Shown here: positions 30,377 to 39,934 of the stretch, piece by piece | How the letters are laid out: every line of letters starts with the position of its first letter | How positions within the stretch are numbered: position 1 is the first letter of the stretch | Origin: Streptococcus hyointestinalis | GTDB lineage: Bacteria > Bacillota > Bacilli > Lactobacillales > Streptococcaceae | Reading direction: 5' to 3' | DNA: 64,000 nucleotides | NCBI RefSeq assembly: GCF_900459405.1 | Contig: NZ_UHFN01000007.1 | Location: 992,001 to 1,056,000, forward strand | Notes under the pieces: generated by a model | What the model was told of the DNA's origin: nothing | The model's input: only the letters and a program-made list of their open reading frames with translations | Databases searched by the model: none | Translations under genes and position numbers: made by a program

Positions 30377-30458
30377 ATCCAGTGGAGAACCACTTGTTTT
30401 TTAGGTACTTTAGAGCTATACTAAGACTAGCTTAAGGATAGTTTGAGAGGTGAGGAAG

Positions 30459-31010
30459 ATGACAAAAACTTTTGATGAAGCGACCTATCGCCAAGATTTT
30501 GAAGCCATCAATGGACGGCAATCGTCAACGGAAGAATTAGAGCAAGCAAAAGGCTTGATAGAACGCTACACTGTCGGACAAAATAGTGATAGCGGTCTTG
30601 TTACTTATCATCCAAGCAAGAGTTCTCGCTTTAAAACTTTGATGGCAGCTACCTTTGGTTGGATTAAGAGAGGTGGCGTGTTACTTATCATGACGCCTGT
30701 CTTTCTCACTTTACTCTTTTTCAACCTCATCAAGTCCACCATTGGGGTGTTTGTGATGTGGTTTGTCTCTAAGCTCATGCTTGGTTTTATCTTTATGGGA
30801 ATTGTTTTTCTCTGTGATCAGGCAGCTTTTAATGAACCTGAAAAAACATCAGGTCTACTACGAGATGTTGGCACTTTTCTCTTTGGAGAGAGGTTCTTTA
30901 CCTACGCTGTGCCAAACTTTTTCCCTCATCCAACAGTAGATGCGTGGATTATTGGGATTGCCATTGTGGTTTGTGCCTTTGGTATGACCTTTTCTCGCTA
31001 TGATGTCTAA
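30459..31010 (+). CDS. Conjugation-operon membrane protein of unknown function
   Basis: This 183-residue protein has a soluble N-terminal part of about 70 residues and three or four transmembrane helices (about 75-95, 98-125, 155-178). It starts at the ATG at 30459 after GAGGTGAGG. Its place between the VirB2-like and VirB6 genes implies a role in the mating channel. A terminator and IS D now separate it from VirB6, which may reduce expression of the genes downstream. Confidence 0.6.
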   Translation: MTKTFDEATYRQDFEAINGRQSSTEELEQAKGLIERYTVGQNSDSGLVTYHPSKSSRFKTLMAATFGWIKRGGVLLIMTPVFLTLLFFNLIKSTIGVFVMWFVSKLMLGFIFMGIVFLCDQAAFNEPEKTSGLLRDVGTFLFGERFFTYAVPNFFPHPTVDAWIIGIAIVVCAFGMTFSRYDV

Positions 31011-31020
31011 TAGAACAGCT

Positions 31021-31048
31021 AGAACCTTACTGTGTAAGGTTCTTTTTT
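31021..31048 (+). terminator. Terminator between T4SS genes, upstream of IS D
   Basis: A perfect 9-base-pair stem (AGAACCTTA with TAAGGTTCT, loop CTGTG) is followed by T5. Confidence 0.88.
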
Positions 31049-32515
31049 GATGGAAAGACAAACTATAAGAAAAGTCAATAGTTTACTTTAAATTTATTTT
31101 TGTTTCGATTTTCTTATTTGAGAGTACGACGAAAACACCTTGAAATAACTGAAATTTTTTCAAGGATAAGTATTGTGTTTTAAGTATTTATCTCACCTTG
31201 CTTTCATCAAAGGGAGTATTGTTCTTGAGAAGATGGAACAATACTCGTACCAGCTTTTTAGCGACATGGGCAACAGCGACGTTATAATGTTTTCCTTGGT
31301 CTAACTTGATTCTTAGGTAAGCTTTAAAAGCAGGGGAAAAGCGAGCCACTGATTTGGCAGCTTGTATTAAAGCCCATCGAAGATGTGGAGACCCACGCTT
31401 GACCATTTTACCTTGAGTATCTAGTTGTCCAGATTGGTAGATAGATGGTTCTAACCCTGCAAAAGCTTGAAGTTGGGCTGGTTTGTCAAAGGTATGGATA
31501 TTCCTAATTTCCGCTAAAATGATAGATCCAAGACGATTTCCAATTCCAGCCACAGTTGTGATGACCGAGGTGAACTCAGCCATCAGCTCATCGACTTTGT
31601 TTTCAGCTTTAGAGATGAGTCTTTTGTAATGCTTGATATTTTCAATGATTTCGATGAGTTCGAACTCCCGAGCTTCTGAAGTTGTTCCGATAGAGTTTGG
31701 AGCGACCTTGAGAATATCTTGTATTTTTGGCATTGTTAATCGTTTGATTTCTAGAAGCTTCTCAAATCCAGCCTCACTCATTTTCTGAGGGCTGGGATAG
31801 TGTGATAGGAGTTCATAGGCGTAGTCAGAATGCTTTCCAATGATTTTATCTATCTCAGGGAAGATGATGTCCAAACACCGAGTGTATTGTACTTTCCAAT
31901 CAGACTGCTTCTTCTTGAGACGGTGAATGTGTCTCGTTAGAATTTTCAGTTCTTCTTTTCTATTATCATGACGAAACTGTTCCCGATTAGGGTCGGATAG
32001 TAGCTTAAGGGCAATGGTACGGGCGTCCTTCTTGTCTGTCTTGGTTTTACGAAGTGATAATGACTTGGCGAATTCCTTGATGAGTAGAGGGTTGTAGGTA
32101 TAGACAGTTGCTCCATGTTCATGAAGAAAATCTAAAAGATTAAAGGCATAATGTCCTGTATCTTCAAGTGCGATGAGATAGTCTTGTTTTAACTGACTGA
32201 GGGTATTTATGAACAAGTTAAAACCAGCTCTAGTATTTGAGAAAGTGAGTGGTTTAAGAATAAGTTTTCCTTTGTCGTTTAAGACAGCTACATCGTGTTT
32301 GTTTTTAGCGACATCAATGCCAACGAAAATCATATGTGTACCTCCATATAGGTTATTCAAGCGCACTTGGTTATCCACGAACTTTTTGTCTTGTTACCTT
32401 ACACGAGATAAAACGTCGCTGCGTTATCAAACTCATTACCAATTGAAACAAAAAGCTATGGTTAGAGCCTTTCCGAAATCGTCAAAGCGATTGGAGGGTA
32501 GAAACTAATCCACAG
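31049..32515 (-). mobile_element. IS110-family insertion sequence D
   Basis: It comprises a transposase gene plus non-coding ends of roughly 140 and 180 bases. The ends are approximate: the terminator at 31021-31048 marks the left limit and the VirB6 leader the right one. It lies within the type IV secretion operon and is distinct from elements A, B and C. Confidence 0.55.
31188..32333 (-). CDS. IS110-family transposase (IS D)
   Basis: This 381-residue DEDD transposase begins MIFVGIDVAKNKHDVAVL. Conserved parts are ALEDTGHYAFNL, KTKTDKKDARTIA, the C-terminal TTVAGIGNRLGSIILAEI and the expected catalytic serine in IYQSGQL. The start at 32333 on the minus strand follows GGAGGTACAC; a longer frame upstream is non-coding. 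The gene is intact. Confidence 0.92.
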   Translation of the reverse strand: MIFVGIDVAKNKHDVAVLNDKGKLILKPLTFSNTRAGFNLFINTLSQLKQDYLIALEDTGHYAFNLLDFLHEHGATVYTYNPLLIKEFAKSLSLRKTKTDKKDARTIALKLLSDPNREQFRHDNRKEELKILTRHIHRLKKKQSDWKVQYTRCLDIIFPEIDKIIGKHSDYAYELLSHYPSPQKMSEAGFEKLLEIKRLTMPKIQDILKVAPNSIGTTSEAREFELIEIIENIKHYKRLISKAENKVDELMAEFTSVITTVAGIGNRLGSIILAEIRNIHTFDKPAQLQAFAGLEPSIYQSGQLDTQGKMVKRGSPHLRWALIQAAKSVARFSPAFKAYLRIKLDQGKHYNVAVAHVAKKLVRVLFHLLKNNTPFDESKVR

Positions 32516-32586
32516 TGGCTTTTTCCAAGTATAACACTTGGGCTTTGGCAGTAGCTAACTGCACTAAATATAATATAAGGAGCATT

Positions 32587-33339
32587 ATGAAAGATATTGC
32601 ACTAGAGCTGACAAAAACTCTAGGAAGTTACAATAAATCTGCTAATCGAACGGTCAATGGTATTAATAAATCATTGATGGCAGTCGGCTATATCATCGTA
32701 TCTGTTATGTTTCTTATAGAGATGATGAGCTGGTACCGTTTTATTCGTAATCAAGGAGGTGAGATGACTTGGAAACTCTTTGCGGAGGTAGCTTTTAAAT
32801 ATTTTATTGCTTACTTTTTAGTAGCTGAGTCTGGTGCTATTTTAAATGCCATTCTTTGGTTTTCAAATGGTGTAACGAAGCTAGTTGGGACAGATATTAC
32901 AGGTAAGGGCTTATTTCAATATACGGCTCTAAAAGGGGGAAATTTTATTATTCGGGGTGCTATCAATATCTTAGCTTATCTGATTGGTGCTGCGGCGATA
33001 TTATCTCTAAAAGTGATTAGTTTGCTACGTTTTATAGAACTCTATCTCTTAAAGGCGATTGCGCCGCTTATTGTTGCCTTTTGGATGAGTGATCAGACAC
33101 GTTCCATCGCAACCAATCTACTTAAGCGTTTTGGAGCCATTGCCTTACAGGGGGTCATCATTGTCGTGATTCTTCTTATTTGGCAAGGCTTTAAAGTGGA
33201 CGATTCACTCGTTTTCTCAAGAGATTCTTGGTTAGGACAATTTGCGACAGGCCTGTCTTATCTAGGCAAATGCATTGTCTTTCTCATCTTGCTTTTTGGC
33301 TCACAACGCACGGCAAAGAGTTTACTACAGACAACGTAA
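32587..33339 (+). CDS. VirB6/TrsL-like T4SS channel protein
   Basis: This 250-residue membrane protein has six or so hydrophobic helices with a central amphipathic region, and the typical end LRFIELYLLKAIAPLIVAFW seen in VirB6/TrbL-like proteins of Gram-positive conjugation systems. It would form the inner part of the DNA channel. The ATG at 32587 follows TAAGGAG. It is the first T4SS gene after IS D. Confidence 0.8.
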   Translation: MKDIALELTKTLGSYNKSANRTVNGINKSLMAVGYIIVSVMFLIEMMSWYRFIRNQGGEMTWKLFAEVAFKYFIAYFLVAESGAILNAILWFSNGVTKLVGTDITGKGLFQYTALKGGNFIIRGAINILAYLIGAAAILSLKVISLLRFIELYLLKAIAPLIVAFWMSDQTRSIATNLLKRFGAIALQGVIIVVILLIWQGFKVDDSLVFSRDSWLGQFATGLSYLGKCIVFLILLFGSQRTAKSLLQTT

Positions 33340-33414
33340 GAAGTTATTCATTGATTTTTTGTCCCGTATAGGTCATAATGGACATAACTATAAGTTTTAG
33401 AGTGAGGTGAGCAA

Positions 33415-33663
33415 ATGTTAAAGACAACAGTGACTCATTTTAGAAAAGAAATGTTCAAGATGTTAGAACACACCATTACACATAACGAACCTATCCAAAT
33501 TTCTACCCCAAATGGCAATGCCGTTCTGGTCAGTGAGGACGATTATAATGGTATGATTGAAACACTTTATTTACATTCTGTTTCAAAGCTAAAGGAACAA
33601 CTTTATAGAGATAGACTAACCTCTACCCAAACCTTTGTACCAGAAGATGAGGTAGAGTGGTAG
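33415..33663 (+). CDS. Phd/YefM-family antitoxin, solitary
   Basis: This 82-residue protein has the Phd/YefM fold: an N-terminal DNA-binding part (TTVTHFRKEMFKMLEHTI), the conserved VLVSEDDYNGMIETLYL segment and a short C-terminal tail that would bind a toxin. The usual RelE/YoeB toxin gene does not follow; the next element is a terminator at 33691. It may be a solitary regulator of the transfer genes, or an anti-addiction antitoxin. Confidence 0.8.
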   Translation: MLKTTVTHFRKEMFKMLEHTITHNEPIQISTPNGNAVLVSEDDYNGMIETLYLHSVSKLKEQLYRDRLTSTQTFVPEDEVEW

Positions 33664-33690
33664 TTTACCCTAAGTGTGATATAAAGACTG

Positions 33691-33721
33691 GACGATTTCC
33701 GTATGGAAGTCGTCTTTTTTT
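33691..33721 (+). terminator. Terminator after the YefM-like gene
   Basis: A 10-base-pair stem (GACGATTTCC with GGAAGTCGTC, one G-U pair) with loop GTAT is followed by T7. Confidence 0.85.
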
Positions 33722-33756
33722 GTAGATTTAAAAATAATGAAAGGAGTCGATACCCA

Positions 33757-34113
33757 ATGAACAAACTAGGTTCCGAATTTTTTAAACCGATTGATGGGTT
33801 TGAACGTGGGGTGGTTGGGGGTGCCACTTGGCGACAAGTGCTGATGATGTTAGGTATCTTTCTAGGGGCTGGCTTATCCACACTAATTATAGTCCTAGGG
33901 CTACCTGATATTCTCATGTATGTGATGTTACTCGTTACCATCCCCCCAAGCGCTATTTATGGCTTGAAAAAAGACGAAACATTAAAAGAATTGCTGCGCT
34001 TTAAGTTGACCCAACAGGAGCGAAGCTATATGACCGATAATGAAATGGAGGAAAACCGTGGGAATTTTACGCAGGCAAAAGGCGTTCACGAATGGAACGA
34101 CGAAACACTCTAA
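33757..34113 (+). CDS. PrgI-family (VirB3-like) conjugation protein
   Basis: This 118-residue protein has a short N-terminal tail, two transmembrane helices (about 25-50 and 52-72) and a polar C-terminal part, the PrgI family layout. PrgI-like proteins are encoded just before VirB4 in Gram-positive systems and are equated with VirB3. Its end overlaps the start of virB4 by 56 bases. Confidence 0.8.
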   Translation: MNKLGSEFFKPIDGFERGVVGGATWRQVLMMLGIFLGAGLSTLIIVLGLPDILMYVMLLVTIPPSAIYGLKKDETLKELLRFKLTQQERSYMTDNEMEENRGNFTQAKGVHEWNDETL

Positions 34114-36460
34114 AGCAGATAAAGAACGCTCAAAACAACTACGACAAGCCCTAAAGCCCAGTACCCAAAATACCATCCGCTATACCTCACTTTTTGAGGA
34201 TGGCTTGATGCATATCACAGATGAAGAATACTCAAAGACCTGGGCTTTAGGCGACGCCAACTATATCACTAGTAGCGAAGATGAAAAGCTAGACATTATT
34301 GACTACTATGTCGAAGCGCTCAACGGACTAGACAGTGAGAATACTTACCAATTGACCATTCTTAATCGCCCAGTCCCATCAACGCTACTTGATCAAGTGA
34401 CCTATGAATTACAGGGAGATGCTAACGACCGCTTTCGTGAGGAATACAATGATATGATTCGCTCTCGTTTTGCGACCGATCAGAACAACTTTAAAGTAGT
34501 GAAATACATCACCGTCAGCACTCAAGCCAAAGACCGTAAGCAAGCCTATCGGAAGTTAAACGATATTGAGAACCACTTTGCGACCCAATTTCAGATTGTG
34601 GATGTGCCTATTAAAGCACTAGATGGCAGTCAACGGCTCAATATCTTTAATGATCTGTTGAGGGGCAACCCTTACTTAAATGTTAGCTACCGTGATGTGG
34701 CTCTCTCGGGGCTTACGACCAAGTCCTTTATTGCTCCTAGTCGCATTTTCTTTCAACCGGATCAAATGCGCCTGGACAAGAAATATGCCAAGGTGCTGTT
34801 TATTCGCAACTATCCCTCTTTTCTCAATGACCGCTTGATCAAGTCACTGACAGATATTGGGATTGAATTAGCCATTACCATTCACGCTAATCCTTACGAC
34901 ATCAGCGAGTCTATCAAAAAGATTAACAATGCTGAAGCGCAGGTGAAGATGGACATGATTAAGTCTCAAAAAGGCGCTGCTCGAGATGGGATAACTGGTG
35001 ACCTTGCCGTCTCTGGTGTGGCAAAGGCAATTGCGGATGAAGCGACCAAATGGAAAGATGAGGTGGAAGATCGTGATCAAAAGATTTTCTCAGGCGTCTT
35101 TTGTGTCATGGTCAAAGCAGGTAGTGAGGAAGAACTCATTGACTATACCAACCGTATCCAACAAGCAGGGCGTAAACACGTAGTAGAGTTTGAAGAAGTC
35201 TACTACCATCAAGAAGAAGCGCTCAACACCATGCTTCCCATTGGCAAGACCTATCTTAATGTCAAGAGTCGTTTCATGCGAGACATGACAACGACAAATA
35301 TTGCCACACAGATACCGTTTACCAATACAGATCTCCAAAGCGATAGCCCAAACGCCATCTACTACGGGCAAAATCAGATTTCCAATAACATCATCACCCT
35401 TGATCGCCAACGTGACCTTAACACGGCTTCAGGGGTGATTTTGGGTTCTTCAGGTTCTGGTAAGTCCGTCTTTACTAAGACCAGTGAGGTGATTCCAACG
35501 ATTCTGCGTTATCCTGATGACCGAGTGATTGTCGTTGATCCCGAAGATGAATACTCTGATATTGGTCGAGCCTTTGATGCTCAGCTCATTACCATCTCAC
35601 CAGGCTCTCCCACCCATCTAAACCTAATGGATTTGCCAGATGAGGATAGTCTAGCAGCTGAGGATGCTGATCCTGTTGGGCAAAAGGCTTCGCTGATTAT
35701 GGGGCTGTTTGAAAATATCCTAAAAGAGGTCACCGATGAGGACTTCTCCATTATTGACCGAGTGACACGGCTCTGTTATGAGCGGATCACAGACCGCACA
35801 CCAACGCTATCTGATTGGCACGATATCCTCCTAGAACAACCTGAGGACGTGGCGCAACAGTTAGCGCTCAAATCAGAGTCTTACACGAAAGGATCGCAAA
35901 ATATCTTTGCGCATGAGACCAATGTGGACTTAACCCATCAAGTGGTCATTTTCAACCTCAAACAGCTAGATGGTAAACTCAAACCCTTTGCCCTGATGGT
36001 GGTGCAGGACTATATTTGGAACCAAGTGGTCAATAATCAAGGCAAGCTCACCACTCGCATCTACTTTGATGAAATGCAGAACCAGTTCCTAACAGACGAT
36101 CAAGCCCAGTTCTTCACCAACCTCTACGCCCGTGTTCGGAAATACGGGGCTATTCCAACAGGGATTACGCAAAACGTGGAGACCTTGCTCGCTCGAACAG
36201 AAGGGCGGAAACTCCTGGCAAATAGTGAGTTTATCGTTCTGCTTAAGCAAAAGAAAACAGATATTCGACTCCTAGCCGAAACCATCAATTTAACGGATGC
36301 TTTGATTCGCTATATTGAAAAGCCAAAAGCAAAAGGAACAGGGCTTATTGTTGCAGGACAGACCACAGTACCCTTTGAGAACCCCATTCCTAAACACACG
36401 GAACTTTTCCGTTTGGTGGCAACCGATGCCTATCGGACAGTGGAGTCTCAACCCAAATAA
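34058..36460 (+). CDS. VirB4-family T4SS ATPase
   Basis: This 800-residue ATPase powers assembly and substrate transfer in the type IV secretion system. The N-terminal half is the VirB4 contact domain; the C-terminal half is a RecA-like motor with Walker A LGSSGSGKSVFTK near residue 463 and Walker B RIYFDEMQN near 668. Translation probably starts at a GTG at 34058 behind GGAGGA, inside the preceding gene; an in-frame ATG 18 bases upstream has no good ribosome-binding site. It is equivalent to PrgJ of pCF10 and TraE-type ATPases. Confidence 0.95.
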   Translation: MGILRRQKAFTNGTTKHSKADKERSKQLRQALKPSTQNTIRYTSLFEDGLMHITDEEYSKTWALGDANYITSSEDEKLDIIDYYVEALNGLDSENTYQLTILNRPVPSTLLDQVTYELQGDANDRFREEYNDMIRSRFATDQNNFKVVKYITVSTQAKDRKQAYRKLNDIENHFATQFQIVDVPIKALDGSQRLNIFNDLLRGNPYLNVSYRDVALSGLTTKSFIAPSRIFFQPDQMRLDKKYAKVLFIRNYPSFLNDRLIKSLTDIGIELAITIHANPYDISESIKKINNAEAQVKMDMIKSQKGAARDGITGDLAVSGVAKAIADEATKWKDEVEDRDQKIFSGVFCVMVKAGSEEELIDYTNRIQQAGRKHVVEFEEVYYHQEEALNTMLPIGKTYLNVKSRFMRDMTTTNIATQIPFTNTDLQSDSPNAIYYGQNQISNNIITLDRQRDLNTASGVILGSSGSGKSVFTKTSEVIPTILRYPDDRVIVVDPEDEYSDIGRAFDAQLITISPGSPTHLNLMDLPDEDSLAAEDADPVGQKASLIMGLFENILKEVTDEDFSIIDRVTRLCYERITDRTPTLSDWHDILLEQPEDVAQQLALKSESYTKGSQNIFAHETNVDLTHQVVIFNLKQLDGKLKPFALMVVQDYIWNQVVNNQGKLTTRIYFDEMQNQFLTDDQAQFFTNLYARVRKYGAIPTGITQNVETLLARTEGRKLLANSEFIVLLKQKKTDIRLLAETINLTDALIRYIEKPKAKGTGLIVAGQTTVPFENPIPKHTELFRLVATDAYRTVESQPK

Positions 36461-36477
36461 GAGAATAGGAGGATTTT

Positions 36478-39228
36478 GTGGACAAGGAGGATTTACGCAA
36501 ACGTACCGTACGAAACCGTAAGATAAAAGAAAGTGTGCAGCGCCACAGTCAACTCTCAGGACGAAGTGCACAAAAAGCCACTAAAACAGCCCATAAGGCG
36601 GCTAAGCGACAGGTCGCAAACGCTAAAGCCGACTATCAAGCCCTTAAGGGTAAGGCAAAAGCAGGGCAAGATGTCACTGCTTCTTTAGCGGATGCCAAAG
36701 AAAGCTTGAGTCAAGCCAAAGCGGCCCAAAAGACCACACGAAAAATCCATAAAGCAGTCAAGAAAAGCAATCCCACCATTCCTCAAAAAGCAAGAAGTCT
36801 TGCTAAACAGACGGCAAAAAGAAGTGTTGGGGAGATTGCTGAAACAGCTTTTTCTCAAGACGATACGCTCTCAAGTGTGGCAAGAGCTCGCCAAAAGGCA
36901 CGAGAACTCCGCTACACGGGGCGCTTGGCACGAAAAACAGGCGCTAAAGGGGCTAAGGTCACCTATAAACTGGCTCGCTCTAGTCTTGAAAAAGACATCA
37001 AGATGAGTAAGTACGTCTATAAAGGCGCTAGACGGGGCTTAAAAACCACCAAAGACACCGCTAAGACAGCGCAAAAAGCCTTAACAACTAAGGTTAGAAC
37101 CAAGTGGCTACAAGCAAGCACTGAGAGTCTTAGGCTAGCGACCAGCAGGGCTGTGGCTGCTCTAGCAAGTGTCCTCGCTAACCCCATCACATGGATAGTG
37201 GCTACGGTGGTCGGTTTTCTTTTCTTTATTGTCATCATCGTCTCCTCTATCTTTTCCAGTAATATCGTGCAACAAACCGAGTTTACCCTCAATCAGTCTT
37301 GGCTTTATCTCTCCCAAAAAGACCGGGAAAAGTCTAATGACAAGGTAGCGTATTACACCAACATTGATGATATCTTGTTGTACATGAATTACCGTTACGG
37401 GGGAGAATGGGAGCCTGACGCCCCTTGGGACGATGGACTGACTGGGAAAATCGGCAGCTTCTTAGGCTTCAGTCACTTTTCGGATGCTCTTAATGACATT
37501 TGGGAGACCGAAAATGGGGATATCACACAACTCAAGACAATGGCAGAGCTCTATAGTAGCTCTAAAGGTAAGGCTTGGATGTGGTTGTCTAAGGATGAGC
37601 TAGCAGAGTACAAGGACATCTTAGACGCTCAAAAAGAAAATGGGCGTTATGCAGCGACTCAAGAACTCACCAATCCCTTTTACGCTAAAGACGATGACAA
37701 AGGAGACAGTGCGACGCTAACCATCACAAAGCGCTACGGCTTTACCAGTCAAAATAAGGTGGACACGACAACGACCTTAGAAGCTAGTGCAGGACAAACC
37801 CTCTATGCCCCAATGGATGGTAAGGTGACTATTACCAAGAAAGATCTCCAAGGGAAAAAGACGAAAACCACTAATCTCATTATCAAAGCTAGTGATGCTC
37901 ATTTCATCTTTTACAATGTCAAATCCCCAAGGGTGAAGACAGGCGATAAGGTAGAAACGTCTCAAGAGCTCGCTCAAGTCAAGCGCTCGGGACAAAAAAT
38001 TGCTTATGCCAAGCGTTATGGCAAGACAGAACTGTCTTCTTACGGCATTTCGGAGAGCGATCTTGCTTTGGTGAAAAACTACCGTTATAAAAAGAATACC
38101 ATTGGCTTTTTAACAGGAAAAGGCAAAAACGGCTATCTTTGGACACTTGTTAACCCTGGATTTTACTTTCCCTTTGTGACCTACTCCCAAACGACAACAG
38201 TCACCACAACCTCTTCTGAAATGAGTGGGCGAGCCAAACAGTTCTATGATTATATCAAGAAATATTACCCCAGCGCTAAGGACAACGGCATTGCAGCAGC
38301 AGCTGGTTGTTTTGGCGTGGAGTCTAGTATCAACCCAAAGCGTGCTGAAGGAGACTATTTGAGTCCTCCAGTTGGAGCCAGCGAAGGGTCTTGGGATGAT
38401 GACGCTTGGTTGAGTCTAGGCGGACCGGCTATCTATGGGGGTGGTTACGCTAACATCCTACACCGAGGTCTTGGTCTCGGGCAATGGACAGACACCGCTG
38501 ACGGTGCCACACGCCATACCTTACTCAGGAACTTTGCCAAATCTAAGGACAAGAAGTGGTATGATTTAGAACTTCAAGTCCAGTTCATGTTAGAAGGAGA
38601 TAACCCTTACTACATTAATATCCTCAAGCGAATTTTAGATAGCAGCGGGGACGTAAATAGCTTAACTGCTGAGTTTCTCTCCAAGTGGGAGGGCGTTCCA
38701 GGCAATAAACTAGCAGAACGTCAAAAGATAGCCCGTCAAGCCCTCCTGTGGTTCCATCAACCGACCTTGGCAGGTGGTGGTAGCTTAGCTTCGTCTTGGA
38801 ATTTCCCAGAAGCTTACCGCTCTAAAGTTAAAAGTATGCCAACCGCTAAAGCCATGACCACACAACCAGGAAGCGGCTATCCCGTTGGTCAGTGCACCTG
38901 GTATGCTTACAACCGTTTAGTCGAGCTCGGGGAGATTACAGACTTGTCTGGCTCTTACGCTCGCTTAGGAAACGGCGGACAGTGGGTGTCCTCACTAGTG
39001 GCTAAGGGCTGGAAGTTTAGTAGCACGCCAAAAGAAGGTGCAGTGGTCTCGACTGCTGGTGGCTTTGATGGCACCTTTGCGCTTTATGGACATGTGGGGA
39101 TTGTGGAAGCGGTTAATGACGACGGCACTTTCCTAGTGTCTGAATGTAACTTTGATGGTGTGCAAGATAAAATCCACTGGCGTGTGTGTCGCCCTGCCAG
39201 TTACTATACCTTTGCGACACCCAATTAA
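36478..39228 (+). CDS. VirB1-like membrane-anchored peptidoglycan hydrolase (LytM-like, lysozyme-like, CHAP)
   Basis: This 916-residue protein opens the cell wall for the conjugation channel. The order is: a very basic, Ala/Lys-rich cytoplasmic region (1-230), one transmembrane helix (about 231-260), a spacer, a LytM/M23-like module lacking clear zinc ligands (about 438-504), a phage-tail-lysozyme-like muramidase module (about 581-760) and a C-terminal CHAP domain (about 797-915) with the catalytic Cys in GQCTWYAYN and His in GHVGIVE. It starts at a GTG after AATAGGAGG. The long basic cytoplasmic domain is unusual for a wall hydrolase and might contact DNA or VirB4. Confidence 0.9.
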   Translation: MDKEDLRKRTVRNRKIKESVQRHSQLSGRSAQKATKTAHKAAKRQVANAKADYQALKGKAKAGQDVTASLADAKESLSQAKAAQKTTRKIHKAVKKSNPTIPQKARSLAKQTAKRSVGEIAETAFSQDDTLSSVARARQKARELRYTGRLARKTGAKGAKVTYKLARSSLEKDIKMSKYVYKGARRGLKTTKDTAKTAQKALTTKVRTKWLQASTESLRLATSRAVAALASVLANPITWIVATVVGFLFFIVIIVSSIFSSNIVQQTEFTLNQSWLYLSQKDREKSNDKVAYYTNIDDILLYMNYRYGGEWEPDAPWDDGLTGKIGSFLGFSHFSDALNDIWETENGDITQLKTMAELYSSSKGKAWMWLSKDELAEYKDILDAQKENGRYAATQELTNPFYAKDDDKGDSATLTITKRYGFTSQNKVDTTTTLEASAGQTLYAPMDGKVTITKKDLQGKKTKTTNLIIKASDAHFIFYNVKSPRVKTGDKVETSQELAQVKRSGQKIAYAKRYGKTELSSYGISESDLALVKNYRYKKNTIGFLTGKGKNGYLWTLVNPGFYFPFVTYSQTTTVTTTSSEMSGRAKQFYDYIKKYYPSAKDNGIAAAAGCFGVESSINPKRAEGDYLSPPVGASEGSWDDDAWLSLGGPAIYGGGYANILHRGLGLGQWTDTADGATRHTLLRNFAKSKDKKWYDLELQVQFMLEGDNPYYINILKRILDSSGDVNSLTAEFLSKWEGVPGNKLAERQKIARQALLWFHQPTLAGGGSLASSWNFPEAYRSKVKSMPTAKAMTTQPGSGYPVGQCTWYAYNRLVELGEITDLSGSYARLGNGGQWVSSLVAKGWKFSSTPKEGAVVSTAGGFDGTFALYGHVGIVEAVNDDGTFLVSECNFDGVQDKIHWRVCRPASYYTFATPN

Positions 39229-39278
39229 ACCATAGAAGCAGTTCCTTAAGGGGCTGCTTTTTTTGAGAGAGGAAAACT

Positions 39279-39923
39279 ATGATTGATACACAAAAAGTCA
39301 GCTTTTTAAAGCGAGTGGTGATGGGAGTTATCCTCCTTTTAGTCTTTTTGGTCGGTCTTGGCTTTGGACAAATGGGACACCACAAGGAGGTGACCCCAAA
39401 GAGCCAACAAACCACGAAAGCAGCTAAAGAAGGCACAGCCCTCACTAACAAGTGGGTGACCTCCTTTTTAGTGGCTTACTATACTAAAAAAGACCTCGGT
39501 GAAAACCGTAATCGTTATAAGGAGTATATGACCGAAGGCTTGTATACAGCGACCGTTTCGGAAGAAAACGAGGCGCAAAACCAAGCCTACAAGGGCTATG
39601 TAGTGAATTTCACCTTTAGCTCCGCTAAACTCTACATCAACACGAAAGATAAGGAGGTCATTGCCCAGGTACATTACACCAATGACCTGCTTCAAAAGAA
39701 AAACAGCTCTAGTGGTGCCCAGACCAATGTTGATAATAGCACCACCCTTAAGCTCAGCTACACAGAGATTAACGGCAAATACTTAGTCAATCAAATGACA
39801 ACGCTTTTAATGACCTCAAGCGACAGCAACGTGGCAGATCAGGCTTATGGAGATGTGACGGCTAATAACACGACAACAAATACACAGCTATCTTCAGAAG
39901 AAGAAGCAGATACCAATGAGTAA
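39279..39923 (+). CDS. VirB8/TcpC-like conjugation protein, first copy
   Basis: This 214-residue protein has one N-terminal transmembrane helix (about 11-30) and an extracytoplasmic domain of about 150 residues with the outline of the NTF2-like fold of VirB8/TcpC proteins (NKWVTSFLVAYYTKKD near residue 62). The C-terminal tail is Thr/Asn-rich and disordered. It lies between the wall hydrolase and SSB genes. Confidence 0.65.
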   Translation: MIDTQKVSFLKRVVMGVILLLVFLVGLGFGQMGHHKEVTPKSQQTTKAAKEGTALTNKWVTSFLVAYYTKKDLGENRNRYKEYMTEGLYTATVSEENEAQNQAYKGYVVNFTFSSAKLYINTKDKEVIAQVHYTNDLLQKKNSSSGAQTNVDNSTTLKLSYTEINGKYLVNQMTTLLMTSSDSNVADQAYGDVTANNTTTNTQLSSEEEADTNE

Positions 39924-39934
39924 AGGAGACGATT

